Assembly (NCBI RefSeq): GCF_020740535.1 | Contig: NZ_CP082362.1 | Coordinates: 5,268,501-5,332,500 of the forward strand | DNA: 64,000 bases | Direction of reading: 5' to 3' | Source of the DNA: Streptomyces profundus | GTDB taxonomy: Bacteria > Actinomycetota > Actinomycetes > Streptomycetales > Streptomycetaceae | Notes under the pieces: generated by a model | Told to the model about the DNA's origin: nothing | The model's database searches: none | What the model saw: the letters and a program-made list of their open reading frames with translations, nothing else | Shown here: positions 8,167 through 16,900 of the stretch, piece after piece | Numbering within the stretch: position 1 is the first letter of the stretch | How the letters are laid out: each line of letters starts with the position of its first letter | Translations under genes and position numbers: made by a program

Positions 8167-8457
8167 ATGAAGACCATCATCGTGGCCTGTGGTGGCGGGA
8201 TCGCCACCTCCCAGACGGTCGCCGTCCGGCTGGAGAGCCTGCTCGCCGACAACGGTCTGCGCGGCGAGGTCAACGTCGAGGCCATCAACATCAACTCGAT
8301 CCCCACCTACATCAAGTCGGCCGACGTGTACGTCTCGATCGCCCAGCAGGGCGAGCAGGAGTACGACATCCCGACCTTCAGCGGTATCCCGTTCCTGACC
8401 GGCATGGGCGCGGACACCGAGTTCGAGAAGATCCTCGCGGCGCTCCGGGCCGGCTGA
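8167..8457 (+). CDS. PTS EIIB (galactitol-type)
   Basis: 96 residues, small Rossmann-like EIIB. It opens KTIIVACGGGIATSQT, where Cys8 is the phosphorylated residue in the P-loop-like turn, and continues with NINSIPTYIKSADVYVSI. It receives phosphate from EIIA and phosphorylates sugar bound to EIIC at the inner face of the membrane. A good GAGGGA site precedes the ATG. Length and motifs match GatB-type proteins. Confidence 0.92.
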   Translation: MKTIIVACGGGIATSQTVAVRLESLLADNGLRGEVNVEAININSIPTYIKSADVYVSIAQQGEQEYDIPTFSGIPFLTGMGADTEFEKILAALRAG

Positions 8458-8462
8458 ACACC

Positions 8463-8486
8463 GCGCCTCCGCCGTCGCGGAGGCGC
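8463..8486 (+). terminator. Strong stem-loop between EIIB and EIIC
   Basis: Perfect 10-bp stem GCGCCTCCGC / GCGGAGGCGC with a CGTC loop, only 5 nt after the EIIB stop. Because the operon clearly continues, it more likely causes partial termination or protects the 3' end of a processed EIIA-EIIB transcript, setting soluble-to-membrane subunit ratio. Confidence 0.55.
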
Positions 8487-8628
8487 CCGCCTCGCCCCGT
8501 TTCAGGGGAGTCCCCCACCTCTCTCCCCGGCACACCGTTCCCCGGCTCGGCGTGCGGTCCCCCGCCCTCGTCCCCGACGGGCGCCGCCATTTTCCGCACC
8601 ACCCTGATTCGACAAGGACCGTCGCGTC

Positions 8629-9996
8629 ATGAACCTGCTCGAAAGTTTCTTCCAAGGGCTGATAGACCTGGGCGCCCCGGTGTTCCTGGCCTTCATCCTC
8701 ACCGCCATCGGCCTGATCTTCCGCATGAAGCCCACCCGGGCGGTATCCGCGGGCCTCACCCTGGGCGTCGCCCTCGCCGGCATATCGCTCGTCGTCGACT
8801 ACATGATCGCCAACGTCGGCGCGGCCTCCCAGGCGTTCATCGAGAACACCGGGGTGACCCTGAGCGCCCTGGACATGGGCTGGCCACCGGCCCTCGGCCT
8901 GGCCTGGGGTTGGCATTTCGCCTTCCTGATGTTCCCGATCCAGATCGTCATCAACCTGGTGATGCTGGCGTTCCGCTGGACGTCCTGCCTCAACGTCGAC
9001 ATGTGGAACGTCGGCAACAAGGTGCTGACCGCGTTCCTGGTGCAACACGTCTCCGGCCAGGTGTGGCTCGGCTTCGTGGTGGCCGGCGCGCAGTCCGTCG
9101 CCGAGTTGAAGAACGCCGACGTCACCCGCTACCGGCTCCAGAAGCTGACCGGTATCCCCGGGGTCTCGATGCCGCACCCGATGTTCCTGACCGGCATCTG
9201 GCTCTACCCGATCGTCAAGATCATGGACCGCCTGCTGCCGTCCACCTGGCATATCGAGGCGCAGGCGCTCCGCAACAAGATCGGCGTCTTCGGCGAGAAC
9301 CACGTGATGGGCTTCATCATCGGCTGCCTCATCGGTGCCGTCGGCGGATACGGCCTGAGCGAGACCCTGACGCTGGGCATCCAGGCAGCCGCGGCGCTGA
9401 CCCTCTTCCCGCTGGTCGCCAAGTTGTTCACCACCGCGCTCACGCCGGTGAGCGAGGCCGCCACCAACTTCACCAAGAAGCGGTTCGGCGGCCGGGAGTT
9501 CACCATCGGTCTTGACTGGCCGGTCATGGCGGGCCGTTCCGAGCACTGGCTGGTGATGATCCTCACCATCCCCGTGCTCCTGGCCTACGCGCTGATCCTG
9601 CCGGGCAACCTCGTCCTGCCGTTCGGCGGCCTGATGAACATCTGCCTGGTGGTGCCGCTGTTCTTCTTCACCATGGGCGACTTCGTCAAGATGGCGATCG
9701 GCACCGTCATCGGACTGCCCATGCAGCTGTATGTCGCGACGTACTTCGCCCCGTACTTCACCTCGCTCGCCGAGAGCAGCGGCGGGGTGGAGACCCCCGA
9801 AGGGCAGATGCTCGGCTGGTTCGGCATGGACATATCCGAGCTGCGCTACATCGTCGTCGAGGCCGTGCAGGTGACCCCGGTCGGAATCGCCCTGGGCGCG
9901 GTCACCGTGCTGCTCACCATCTACTACTTCCGCGGCATCAGCGCTGACGACCGCGCGATCCGAAAGGAGTTGGAGGGTGACCCCGTTGCCGCCTGA
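8629..9996 (+). CDS. PTS EIIC (galactitol-type permease)
   Basis: 455 residues, strongly hydrophobic with roughly ten or more membrane segments. The GatC-family pattern is clear: SFFQGLIDLGAPVFLAFIL at the N-terminus, RAVSAGLTLGVALAGIS, the DMGWPPALGLAWGW loop, FGENHVMGFIIG, a GRSEHWLVMIL turn and the C-terminal VQVTPVGIALGA. It binds and translocates the sugar or polyol, which is phosphorylated by EIIB during entry. The actual substrate (galactitol, another hexitol, a pentitol or a ketose) cannot be fixed from sequence. It overlaps the start of the next small gene by 20 bp, implying translational coupling. Confidence 0.92.
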   Translation: MNLLESFFQGLIDLGAPVFLAFILTAIGLIFRMKPTRAVSAGLTLGVALAGISLVVDYMIANVGAASQAFIENTGVTLSALDMGWPPALGLAWGWHFAFLMFPIQIVINLVMLAFRWTSCLNVDMWNVGNKVLTAFLVQHVSGQVWLGFVVAGAQSVAELKNADVTRYRLQKLTGIPGVSMPHPMFLTGIWLYPIVKIMDRLLPSTWHIEAQALRNKIGVFGENHVMGFIIGCLIGAVGGYGLSETLTLGIQAAAALTLFPLVAKLFTTALTPVSEAATNFTKKRFGGREFTIGLDWPVMAGRSEHWLVMILTIPVLLAYALILPGNLVLPFGGLMNICLVVPLFFFTMGDFVKMAIGTVIGLPMQLYVATYFAPYFTSLAESSGGVETPEGQMLGWFGMDISELRYIVVEAVQVTPVGIALGAVTVLLTIYYFRGISADDRAIRKELEGDPVAA

Positions 9997-10231
9997 CCAG
10001 ACCGGCGGGCCCGGGCGGTGGACCCGCGCCGCCTTCTACGCCGGAGTGGTGCTCAGCGCCGTGCTCCTGGTGCTGTCCATCCTGACCTGGAACGTCCTGC
10101 TGGGGCTCGGCTCGCTCGTGCTCGCCCTGCCCCTGTACCGCCGCCTCGACATCGTCGGCGTCACCCCCGAACCGCGCCGCGTGACCGCTGAGCAGGCAGC
10201 CGACTACCGAAGGAAGCGACCCGTATCGTGA
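9977..10231 (+). CDS. Small two-helix membrane protein in the PTS operon
   Basis: 84 residues with two closely spaced hydrophobic segments (about residues 18-36 and 40-52) and a charged C-terminus (PEPRRVTAEQAADYRRKR). GTG at 9977 lies inside the end of the EIIC gene and follows a GGAG stretch; its stop overlaps the aldolase start as GTGA. Family not recognised. Translational coupling on both sides suggests it works with the permease, perhaps as an accessory subunit, but this is inference. Confidence 0.7.
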   Translation: MTPLPPDQTGGPGRWTRAAFYAGVVLSAVLLVLSILTWNVLLGLGSLVLALPLYRRLDIVGVTPEPRRVTAEQAADYRRKRPVS

Positions 10232-11046
10232 ACGCCGACCACACCACCGCGTCCGTCCCGTCGGTGCTCGGCCCCATCGTGGACGTATGCGCCGACCTGT
10301 ACCGACTGGGGTGGGCGGAGAACCACGCGGGGAATCTGAGCTACCGGCTCACGGACGCCGAACTGGCCTGTTTCCCGCCCTCGGACGGGACGCGCGGCGC
10401 GAGGTTCGAGAGCCCGTTCCCCGACCTCGCGGGCGCCTCGTTCCTGGTGACCGCGGCCGGCAGCCCGTTCCGGCTGCTGGTGAAGGACCCGACCAGGCAC
10501 ACCGGCGTCCTCACGGTCTCGGCCGACGGCTCGGCCTACACCGTCGTCTGGGGGTTCGAGGACGGGAAGCGGCCGACCAGCGAGCTCCCCGCCCATCTGC
10601 GGGGCCATCAGGAACGCGGGAAGGTGGAGCCGGACAACCGCGTCATCATGCACTGCCACCCCACCAACACCGTCGCGCTCACCCAGGTGCACGAGTTGGA
10701 CGAGGCGTCGATGACCCGCACCCTGTGGGCGTCGAACTCCGAGAGCATCCTCGCCATCCCCCGGGGGATCGGGCTGCTGCCCTGGATGGTGTGCGGCACG
10801 GACCACATCGGCGTCGAGTCGGCGGCCAAGCTGCGTGACTCCAGCATCGTCGTGTGGGCCAGCCACGGCGTGCTGGTGGCGGGCCGGTCGGTCCAGGCCG
10901 CGATGGGCGTCGTCGAGAGCGTCGAGAAGGCCGCGAAGACCTACCTGCTCACCAGGGGAGGGGAGCGGCGTCCGATCGCCGACCACCAACTGCGGGAGCT
11001 CGCCGCGGCGTTCGGCATCGACCCGCCGGCCCGGTTCCTGCCCTGA
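10228..11046 (+). CDS. Class II aldolase, rhamnulose-1-phosphate aldolase-like
   Basis: 272 residues. The RhaD-type layout is clear: LGWAENHAGNLSYRL, FLVTAAGSPFR, PTSELPAHL with Glu119, MHCHPTN with His142 and His144, LPWMVCGTD, and WASHGVL with His213. These residues coincide with the catalytic Glu and three Zn-binding His of known rhamnulose-1-phosphate aldolases. Such enzymes cleave a ketose 1-phosphate into DHAP and an aldehyde. In this operon it would act on the keto-sugar phosphate made by the dehydrogenase. GTG start overlaps the preceding stop. Rhamnose genes are absent, so the natural substrate probably differs. Confidence 0.88.
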   Translation: MNADHTTASVPSVLGPIVDVCADLYRLGWAENHAGNLSYRLTDAELACFPPSDGTRGARFESPFPDLAGASFLVTAAGSPFRLLVKDPTRHTGVLTVSADGSAYTVVWGFEDGKRPTSELPAHLRGHQERGKVEPDNRVIMHCHPTNTVALTQVHELDEASMTRTLWASNSESILAIPRGIGLLPWMVCGTDHIGVESAAKLRDSSIVVWASHGVLVAGRSVQAAMGVVESVEKAAKTYLLTRGGERRPIADHQLRELAAAFGIDPPARFLP

Positions 11047-11111
11047 GCGGTGCTCGCCCGCCCCAGGCCCACCGCCCACTTCGTCTTCGTCCTCACTCGG
11101 GAGGGATCACC

Positions 11112-12821
11112 ATGGCCCGCAGTTTTCTCAGCGAGGGAGTCTCGCCCTCAGCGCGGGCGCTGGAGGGCGTCGCGCTCGACTCCGGCGCCTCCATCGGCGT
11201 CCACCACGATCCGATGTACGCCTTCGTCCGCACGCCCTCGCCGCGGCGCACCGTCGCCCTGGTGAGCGGTGGCGGTGCGGGCCACGAGCCCATGCACGCC
11301 TCGTTCGTCGGCCAGGGCGGTCTGGACGCCGCCTGCCCCGGCGAGGTCTTCACCTCCCCGCACAACCGGCAGATCCACGCGGCCGGCGCCCGGGTGGCGC
11401 TGCCGGGCGGCGTGCTGCACCTGGTGAAGAACTACACGGGCGACCGGATCAACTTCGCCATCGCCGCCGAGCGGCTGCGTGCCGACGGCCACCGCGTGGC
11501 CGAGGTGCTGATCGACGACGACCTCGGCAGCGACGGCAGCGACGTCGGCCGCCGGGGCACGGGCGCCACCGTCGTGGTGGAGAAGATCCTGGGAGCCGCC
11601 GCCGACACCGGGCTCGGCCTGGACGAACTGGCGGACCTCGGCCGGCGGGTGGTCGCACGGTCCCGCAGCATCGCCGTGGCCAACGGTGCCCACACCTCTC
11701 CCGGGCCCGACGGCGGCCCGGCGTTCGACCTGGCACCCGGCCGGCTGGAGTACGGCGTCGGCATCCACGGCGAGGCGGGGTCGGACACCTTCGAACAGCC
11801 GGACCTGGACACGCTGGTCGGCCGCATGGTCGACCGGCTCCTGACGGCGCTGCCCACCGCGCCGGCCGGCTACCTGCTGCTGGTCAACGGTCTTGGCGGG
11901 GCCAGCAACCTGGAGCTGCTCCATGTGCTGGCCACGGCCGGCGACCAACTGGCCGACCGGGGGGCGCGCCTGCGGGGCGCGCACAGCGGCACCTGGGCCT
12001 CCGCCCTGGACATGCGCGGCTTCTCGCTCACCGTGACCGCGCTCGAAGAGGAGTGGCTCGCCCACTGGCTCGCCCCGCACCGCACCCCGGGGCTGCCGAC
12101 GCCGGCCCCGCTGCCCGAGCCGCTCCCGACCGGGCGGACGGCGAGCGGGCCGCGGGGCCAGGCGTCCGTGCCCCCGGTGCGCTCCGCCTGGTTGGACGAG
12201 TTGGCCCGGCTCTTTCAGGAGCGGAGGGCCGCGTTCAACGCGCTGGACCAGCGGACCGGTGACGGCGACCTGGGGACGAACCTCGCCGGCGGCACGGCGA
12301 CCGCGGCGCTGAGGGCACGGACGCCCGAGCCCGCGCTGGCCGACGACCTGGCGGCCGTCGCCGGGGCGTTCCTGGACGATGTCGGCGGTTCGAGCGGCCC
12401 GCTGTTCGGCCTGCTCTTCCAGCGGATCGCCACCGCGCTGACGGCCCCGGGCGAGGGCGCGGAGTCCGAGCGCCTGGCCGAGGGGCTGCGCGCCGGCCTG
12501 GACGCGGTGTCCCGGGTCGGCGGCGCCGAGCCGGGCGACCGCACCCTGCTGGACGCCCTGCACCCCGCCGCCTTCGACGGCGGCGCGCCCCGCGCGCGCT
12601 TCGACGAGGCGGCGGTGCGGGCCGCCCTGGCCGGGGCCGCGGCCACCCGCGACCTCGTCGCGCGCCGAGGCCGCGCCAGCTATCTCGGCGAGCGCGTCCT
12701 CGGCTTCCCCGACCCGGGAGCCGTGGCGCTGGCCGCCGTGCTGCTGGCGCTGTTGGAGCGCCACGACGGCGTGACCAGGCCCGCCCTCCAGGCCGAACTG
12801 GCGGAGTTGACGCGCTCATGA
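11112..12821 (+). CDS. Fused dihydroxyacetone kinase (DhaK-DhaL)
   Basis: 569 residues. DhaK domain, residues 1 to about 330: VSGGGAGHEPMH, VKNYTGDRINF, and GVGIHGEAGSD, whose His219 would hold the substrate as a hemiaminal. A Pro/Ala-rich linker follows. DhaL domain, about 360-569, has the Mg-ATP site QRTGDGDLGTNL (Asp384, Asp386) and DDVGGSSGPLFG. The fused form uses ATP directly rather than PTS phosphate. It phosphorylates dihydroxyacetone or a related short ketose (C3-C4 ketoses are known substrates of such kinases), recovering the second aldol fragment or a pathway ketose. Its stop overlaps the EI start as ATGA. Confidence 0.92.
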   Translation: MARSFLSEGVSPSARALEGVALDSGASIGVHHDPMYAFVRTPSPRRTVALVSGGGAGHEPMHASFVGQGGLDAACPGEVFTSPHNRQIHAAGARVALPGGVLHLVKNYTGDRINFAIAAERLRADGHRVAEVLIDDDLGSDGSDVGRRGTGATVVVEKILGAAADTGLGLDELADLGRRVVARSRSIAVANGAHTSPGPDGGPAFDLAPGRLEYGVGIHGEAGSDTFEQPDLDTLVGRMVDRLLTALPTAPAGYLLLVNGLGGASNLELLHVLATAGDQLADRGARLRGAHSGTWASALDMRGFSLTVTALEEEWLAHWLAPHRTPGLPTPAPLPEPLPTGRTASGPRGQASVPPVRSAWLDELARLFQERRAAFNALDQRTGDGDLGTNLAGGTATAALRARTPEPALADDLAAVAGAFLDDVGGSSGPLFGLLFQRIATALTAPGEGAESERLAEGLRAGLDAVSRVGGAEPGDRTLLDALHPAAFDGGAPRARFDEAAVRAALAGAAATRDLVARRGRASYLGERVLGFPDPGAVALAAVLLALLERHDGVTRPALQAELAELTRS

Positions 12822-14548
12822 GCGACATACCGCACGCGGGCGAGGGCATCGGGGACGGGGGCGTCGGCGTCAGCCCGGGCCACGCCATCGGGCCGGTCGC
12901 CAGGATGGCACCGCCGATCGCCGAACCGGACGCGGCGCCGCGCCCCGCCACCACCACCGCGTCCGCCGAGCACGACCGCTTCACCACCGCGAGGGACGCG
13001 GTCGCCGCCGAACTCACCCGCCGCGCCGAGGCCGCTGGGGAGGGGACGGCGGGCGAGGTGCTGGGCGCCCTGGCCATGATGGCGGCCGACTCCACCCTGG
13101 AGGGCGATGTCGCCACGGCACTCGCGGAGTCAGGGGTCACCGCCGAACGCGCCACCTGGGTGGCCGCCGCGCGGATCGCGGAGCAGCTCGCCGGCCTCGG
13201 CGGCTATCTGGCGGAACGCGCGGGGGACGTCCGCGATGTGGGGAACCGCGTCGTCGCCGAGCTGCGCGGGGTGCCCGCCCCCGGGCTGCCGGCGCCCGGC
13301 CACCCCTATGTGCTGGTCGCCGAAGACCTGGCGCCCGCCGACACCGCCACCCTGGACCCGGCCACCGTGCTGGCCGTCGTCACGGCGGGCGGCGGACCGC
13401 AGTCGCACACCGCGATCCTCGCCCGCGCCCTCGGCATCCCGGCGGTCGTGGCCGCTCCGGTGGCCGGCGAACTCGTCGACGGCACCGAGGTGTACGTGGA
13501 CGGAGTCCATGGCGCGGTCGTCGCCCGCCCGGAGGCCGCCCACCGCGAGCGCGTCGCGGCATGGGCCTCGGTCAGCCGCCGCCTCGCACGGTTCGAGGGC
13601 GCGGCGGCGCTCGCGTGCGGCAGCCCCGTCTCCCTCCTGGCCAATGTGGGCGGGCCGGCGGACGCGGTCGCGGCGGCGCGGCTCGGCGCGCGCGGCGTGG
13701 GCCTGTTCCGCACCGAGTTCTGCTTCCTCGGCAACACGGACGAGCCGACGCATGCCGATCAACTCCGCGCCTACCGGGAGGTGTTGGCGCAGTTCCCCGG
13801 CGGCACCACGGTGGTGCGCACGCTGGACGCCGGCTCCGACAAGCCGCTGCCGTTCGTCACGACGGGCCGCGAGGCCAACCCGGCACTCGGCGTGCGGGGC
13901 TTCCGCACGGCCGAACGGGATCCGGGGGTGCTGCGACGCCAACTGCGGGCGCTCGCGGAGGCCGCCGCCGGAACGGACACCGCGCTGAGGGTGATGGCCC
14001 CGATGGTCACCACGGTCGCGGAGGCGGCCCGGTTCCGGGAGCTCTGCACGGAGGCGGGGATCGCGGAGTGCGGCGTGATGATCGAGGTGCCGGCAGCCGC
14101 GCTGGACGCCGAGGCGTTGCTGCGCACCGTCGACTTCGTCAGCGTCGGCACCAACGATCTGACCCAGTACACGATGGCGGCCGACCGGGAGCACGGCGCG
14201 CTCAGCGCGTTCCACGACCCGTGGCAGCCGGCCGTCCTGCGGCTGGTCCGGCAGGTGGCCGAGGCGGGTGCCGCCGTGCGCGGGGAAGCGACCGGCGCGG
14301 AGAAGGGCGTGGGGGTCTGCGGCGAGGCCGCGGCCGACCCGGCGCTGGCCGTCGTCCTCGTCGGCCTCGGCGTCACCAGCCTGTCCATGACCGCCCGTGC
14401 CCTGCCGACGGTGGCCGCCGTCCTCGCGTCGGTCACCCGTCAGGAGGCGACCCGCCTGGCCCGGGCGTGTGTCGGCGCGCCCGACGCCCACACCGCCCGC
14501 GCGACCGCGCGCGAAGCCCTGCCGGCCCTGGCCGACCTCGGGCTCTGA
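12818..14548 (+). CDS. ptsI: PTS enzyme I (PEP-protein phosphotransferase), operon-encoded
   Basis: 576 residues, full EI architecture: N-terminal HPr-binding helical part, phospho-His domain with GGGPQSHTAILARALGIP (His197), then the PEP-binding TIM barrel with ARGVGLFRTEF, PFVTTGREANPALGVRG, GVMIEVPAA, FVSVGTNDLTQY and GVCGEAAADP (Cys501). It moves phosphate from PEP to HPr. Streptomycetes normally rely on one housekeeping EI, so a dedicated second copy inside a transport operon is notable. It overlaps the kinase gene by 4 nt and is followed by HPr after 59 bp. Confidence 0.93.
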   Translation: MSDIPHAGEGIGDGGVGVSPGHAIGPVARMAPPIAEPDAAPRPATTTASAEHDRFTTARDAVAAELTRRAEAAGEGTAGEVLGALAMMAADSTLEGDVATALAESGVTAERATWVAAARIAEQLAGLGGYLAERAGDVRDVGNRVVAELRGVPAPGLPAPGHPYVLVAEDLAPADTATLDPATVLAVVTAGGGPQSHTAILARALGIPAVVAAPVAGELVDGTEVYVDGVHGAVVARPEAAHRERVAAWASVSRRLARFEGAAALACGSPVSLLANVGGPADAVAAARLGARGVGLFRTEFCFLGNTDEPTHADQLRAYREVLAQFPGGTTVVRTLDAGSDKPLPFVTTGREANPALGVRGFRTAERDPGVLRRQLRALAEAAAGTDTALRVMAPMVTTVAEAARFRELCTEAGIAECGVMIEVPAAALDAEALLRTVDFVSVGTNDLTQYTMAADREHGALSAFHDPWQPAVLRLVRQVAEAGAAVRGEATGAEKGVGVCGEAAADPALAVVLVGLGVTSLSMTARALPTVAAVLASVTRQEATRLARACVGAPDAHTARATAREALPALADLGL

Positions 14549-14607
14549 GCCGCGCGACCCCTGTCTGACCACCCGGACATCCGCACACCCGGAGGAGAGA
14601 ACCGATC

Positions 14608-14880
14608 ATGCCCACCAGAACCGCCGTTGTGGCCAGCGCCGCCGGTCTGCACGCCCGGCCCGCCACGCTGTTCGTGGAGGCGGCCCGCGGCCAGCCGGTC
14701 AGGGTGACGATCGCCCGCGCCGACGGCCCGGCGGTCGACGCCGCCAGCATCCTGGCCGTGCTCGCCCTCGGTGCGAGCCAGGGCGACGCCGTCACGCTGA
14801 GCGCCGAGGGGGAGGGCGCCGACGAGGCCCTGGCGGCCCTCGCCGCCATCCTGGAGACGGACGCCGACACGCCTGCGTGA
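14608..14880 (+). CDS. ptsH: HPr phosphocarrier protein, operon-encoded
   Basis: 90 residues. SAAGLHARPATLFVEAA carries the phospho-accepting His15 and Arg17. Ser47, in VDAASILAVLALGAS, lies near the regulatory Ser46 of Firmicute HPr, but the surrounding sequence is the usual actinobacterial one. It relays phosphate from the EI encoded just upstream to EIIA, completing a PTS relay within one operon. A GGAGG-type site precedes the ATG. It is the last gene before a strong terminator. Confidence 0.92.
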   Translation: MPTRTAVVASAAGLHARPATLFVEAARGQPVRVTIARADGPAVDAASILAVLALGASQGDAVTLSAEGEGADEALAALAAILETDADTPA

Positions 14881-14895
14881 ACCCAGGCGGGTGCG

Positions 14896-14920
14896 GGGCC
14901 GGGGCCGGGGGCCCCGGCCC
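14896..14920. terminator. Strong GC hairpin ending the PTS operon
   Basis: Perfect 10-bp stem GGGCCGGGGC / GCCCCGGCCC with a CGGGG loop between the convergent HPr and flavin reductase genes; probably a bidirectional terminator. Confidence 0.65.
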
Positions 14921-14925
14921 TTCGC

Positions 14926-15542
14926 CGCGTGGGGTCAGATGGCGGTGTGGGGGCCGAGGCGGTGGTAGGTGCGGTCGTGGAAGACGAGGGGGGTGGTTTC
15001 GGGTTGGGTGTTGGCGGTGAGGGCGAGGAGGGAGATGAGGTAGCTGCCGCCGACGGGGGTGCGTTCGAGGATGCGGGCGCGTATCCAGGCGTGGGCGTTG
15101 TCGATGATGGGTTCGCCGGTGGGGAGGGTGGTCCAGTCGTTGGTGGCGAAGCGGTCGATGCCGGTGGTGGCGAAGCGGGCGGCGATGTGGTCCTGGGTGC
15201 CGGTGAGGAGGCTGATGGTGAGGGTGTCGGCGGTGGTGATGGCGGGTGCGCTGGATGAGGTGGCGGCCAGGGAGAAGGCGAGGAGTGGGGGGTCGGCGGA
15301 GACGGAGATGACGGAGGTGGCGGTGAAGCCGACGGGCCGGCCCTGGTGCGTCGTGGCTATCACGGCGACGCCCGCCGGGTGTTGACGGAACACGGACTTG
15401 TACTGCTCCACGGTCAGTCGGTCCTCGCCGACGCGTTCGCCCGAGGTCATCGGGGACCTCCGGGATTCGGGGTCACGGGTGGCGCGACGAGGCTCGGGGC
15501 TGAGGATGAGGGGGACAAGGGCACTTCCTCTCGATCGCGGGA
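14926..15542. repeat. 617-bp duplicated segment, copy 1 (flavin reductase gene)
   Basis: Matches 60551-61167 with no indels and about 14 substitutions (roughly 98% identity). The changes cluster around the gene's 5' end, leaving most of the coding region almost identical. Copy 1 lies between two 12-bp direct repeats GGGGTCAGATGG at 14931-14942 and 15547-15558, which mark the ends of the reductase gene and the adjacent oxidase gene. Confidence 0.95.
14935..15450 (-). CDS. Flavin reductase (FMN-binding split barrel), copy 1
   Basis: 171 residues of the flavin-reductase-like split-barrel family: YKSVFRQHPAGVAVIAT, RPVGFTATSVISVSADPPLLAFSL, FVVSLL-equivalent TISLLTGTQDHIAARFA and the C-terminal HDRTYHRLGPH. 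It supplies reduced FMN to two-component monooxygenases, three of which (one truncated) lie upstream in the same operon. ATG at 15448-15450 is preceded by GGAGGT at 7 nt. It is the last gene of the organosulfur operon, 100 bp beyond the oxidase. An almost identical second copy sits 45.6 kb away. Confidence 0.92.
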   Translation of the reverse strand: MTSGERVGEDRLTVEQYKSVFRQHPAGVAVIATTHQGRPVGFTATSVISVSADPPLLAFSLAATSSSAPAITTADTLTISLLTGTQDHIAARFATTGIDRFATNDWTTLPTGEPIIDNAHAWIRARILERTPVGGSYLISLLALTANTQPETTPLVFHDRTYHRLGPHTAI

Positions 15543-15550
15543 CGGCGGGG

Positions 15551-16900
15551 TCAGATGGCCTTGGCCGGGTTGAGGATGCCCAGCGGGTCGAGGGCCTCCT
15601 TGATCCGGCGCTGGACGCGCAGCGCTTCGACGCCCGACTCCGCTTCGAGCCAGGCCCTTTTGAGTGTTCCCACCCCGTGCTCGCCGGTGATGGTGCCGCC
15701 GAGCCGCAGGGCGAGGCGGAAGATCTCGTCGACGGTCTCCCGCACCGCCTCCTCGTCCTGGCCCTCGGCGAGCACCAGGGGATGGACGTTGCCGTCCCCG
15801 GCGTGCGCGAAGGTGAAGATCGGCACGCCGGTGCGTTCCGCGAGCGCGGAGATGGACCGAACGGCTGCGGCGAGCCGGGAGCGCGGCACCGCGATGTCCT
15901 CGATCAGCACCCGGCCGAGCCGCTCGACGGCGGGCAGCGCCAGCCGGCGGGTGGCCAGCAGCGCCTCGGCGGCCTCGGGCTCCTCGGTGAACTCGGCCCG
16001 GGTGGCGGTGCGTCGCAGCACCGCGTGCACGGCGGCGATCTCCGCGTCGGCGGCGAAGCCGTCGGTCTGCGCCAGGACGAACGCCTGACCGTCCGGGCGC
16101 GGCCCGCCGCGCAGCCGGTGGATCGCCTCCAGGGTGCGGCCGTCGAGGAACTCCAGCACGCTGGGGCGCACTCCCGCGTCGAGCACGGCGGCGCAGGCCG
16201 CCGCCGCGGCCTCGGGGGTGGCGAAGTACGCGGCGGCCGTCCCGGTGCGGGTCGGCGTCGGCAGCAGCCGGAGCGTCGCGCCGACCACCACGGCGAGGGT
16301 GCCCTCCGAGCCGGTGAGGAGCGAGGTGAGGTCGTAGCCGGCCACGCCCTTGACGGTGCGCCGGCCCGTCCGCAGCCGGGTGCCGTCCGCCAGCACCACG
16401 TCGAGACCGAGCACGGCGTCCCCGGTGACCCCGTACTTGACGCAGTGCAGGCCGCCCGCGTTGGTGGCGATGTTGCCGCCCACGGTGGAGAGTTCGGCGC
16501 TCGCCGGATCGGGGGCGTAGCGCAGGCCCACCGCGCGGGCGGCCCGGTCGAGGTCGGCGGTGATCACCCCGGGCTCGACCTCGGCCAGCCCGTCGTCGGC
16601 GCGGATGGCCAGGATCCGGTTCATGCCGGCGAGGTCGAGGACCACGCTGCCGGCGCCCGCGGTCGCGCCGCCGGCCAGCCCCGTGCCGGCACCCCTGGGC
16701 ACCACGGGGATCAGCCGCGCGCTCGCCCAGGCGAGGGTGGCCGCCACCTCGTCGGCCGAGGCGGCCCGCACCACGGCCAGCGGCGGGGCGTCGGGACGCT
16801 GCCCCGAGCGGTCCCGCGACAGGCGGCGCAGCTCGTCGGGCGCCGTCGAGACCGCGCCCGGGGGCAGCTCCCGCGCCAGCGCTTCGAGCGTCCCGGTCAC
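15551..16900 (-). CDS. FAD-linked oxidase (GlcD / D-lactate dehydrogenase family)
   Basis: 449 residues. N-terminal FAD-binding PCMH domain: PRGAGTGLAGGATAG, MNRIL, the PDPASAELSTVGGNIATNAGG loop (PP-loop region) and GSEGTLAVVVGATL. C-terminal FAD-oxidase domain ends with FAHAGDGNVHP and GEHGVGTLKRAWL, the conserved metal and substrate-binding motifs. It oxidises 2-hydroxy acids to 2-oxo acids. In this operon it may process the carbon skeleton left after C-S cleavage. GTG start overlaps the hydrolase stop by 4 nt. A decayed fragment of a related gene is found beside the second flavin reductase copy. Confidence 0.92.
   Translation of the reverse strand: MTGTLEALARELPPGAVSTAPDELRRLSRDRSGQRPDAPPLAVVRAASADEVAATLAWASARLIPVVPRGAGTGLAGGATAGAGSVVLDLAGMNRILAIRADDGLAEVEPGVITADLDRAARAVGLRYAPDPASAELSTVGGNIATNAGGLHCVKYGVTGDAVLGLDVVLADGTRLRTGRRTVKGVAGYDLTSLLTGSEGTLAVVVGATLRLLPTPTRTGTAAAYFATPEAAAAACAAVLDAGVRPSVLEFLDGRTLEAIHRLRGGPRPDGQAFVLAQTDGFAADAEIAAVHAVLRRTATRAEFTEEPEAAEALLATRRLALPAVERLGRVLIEDIAVPRSRLAAAVRSISALAERTGVPIFTFAHAGDGNVHPLVLAEGQDEEAVRETVDEIFRLALRLGGTITGEHGVGTLKRAWLEAESGVEALRVQRRIKEALDPLGILNPAKAI

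Noticed and set aside
6577..14880. Assignment of the PTS operon to galactitol with gat gene names
   Set aside because: The EII proteins and dehydrogenase are of the Gat type, but a RhaD-like aldolase and DHA-type kinase are not part of the galactitol pathway, so the substrate is left open.
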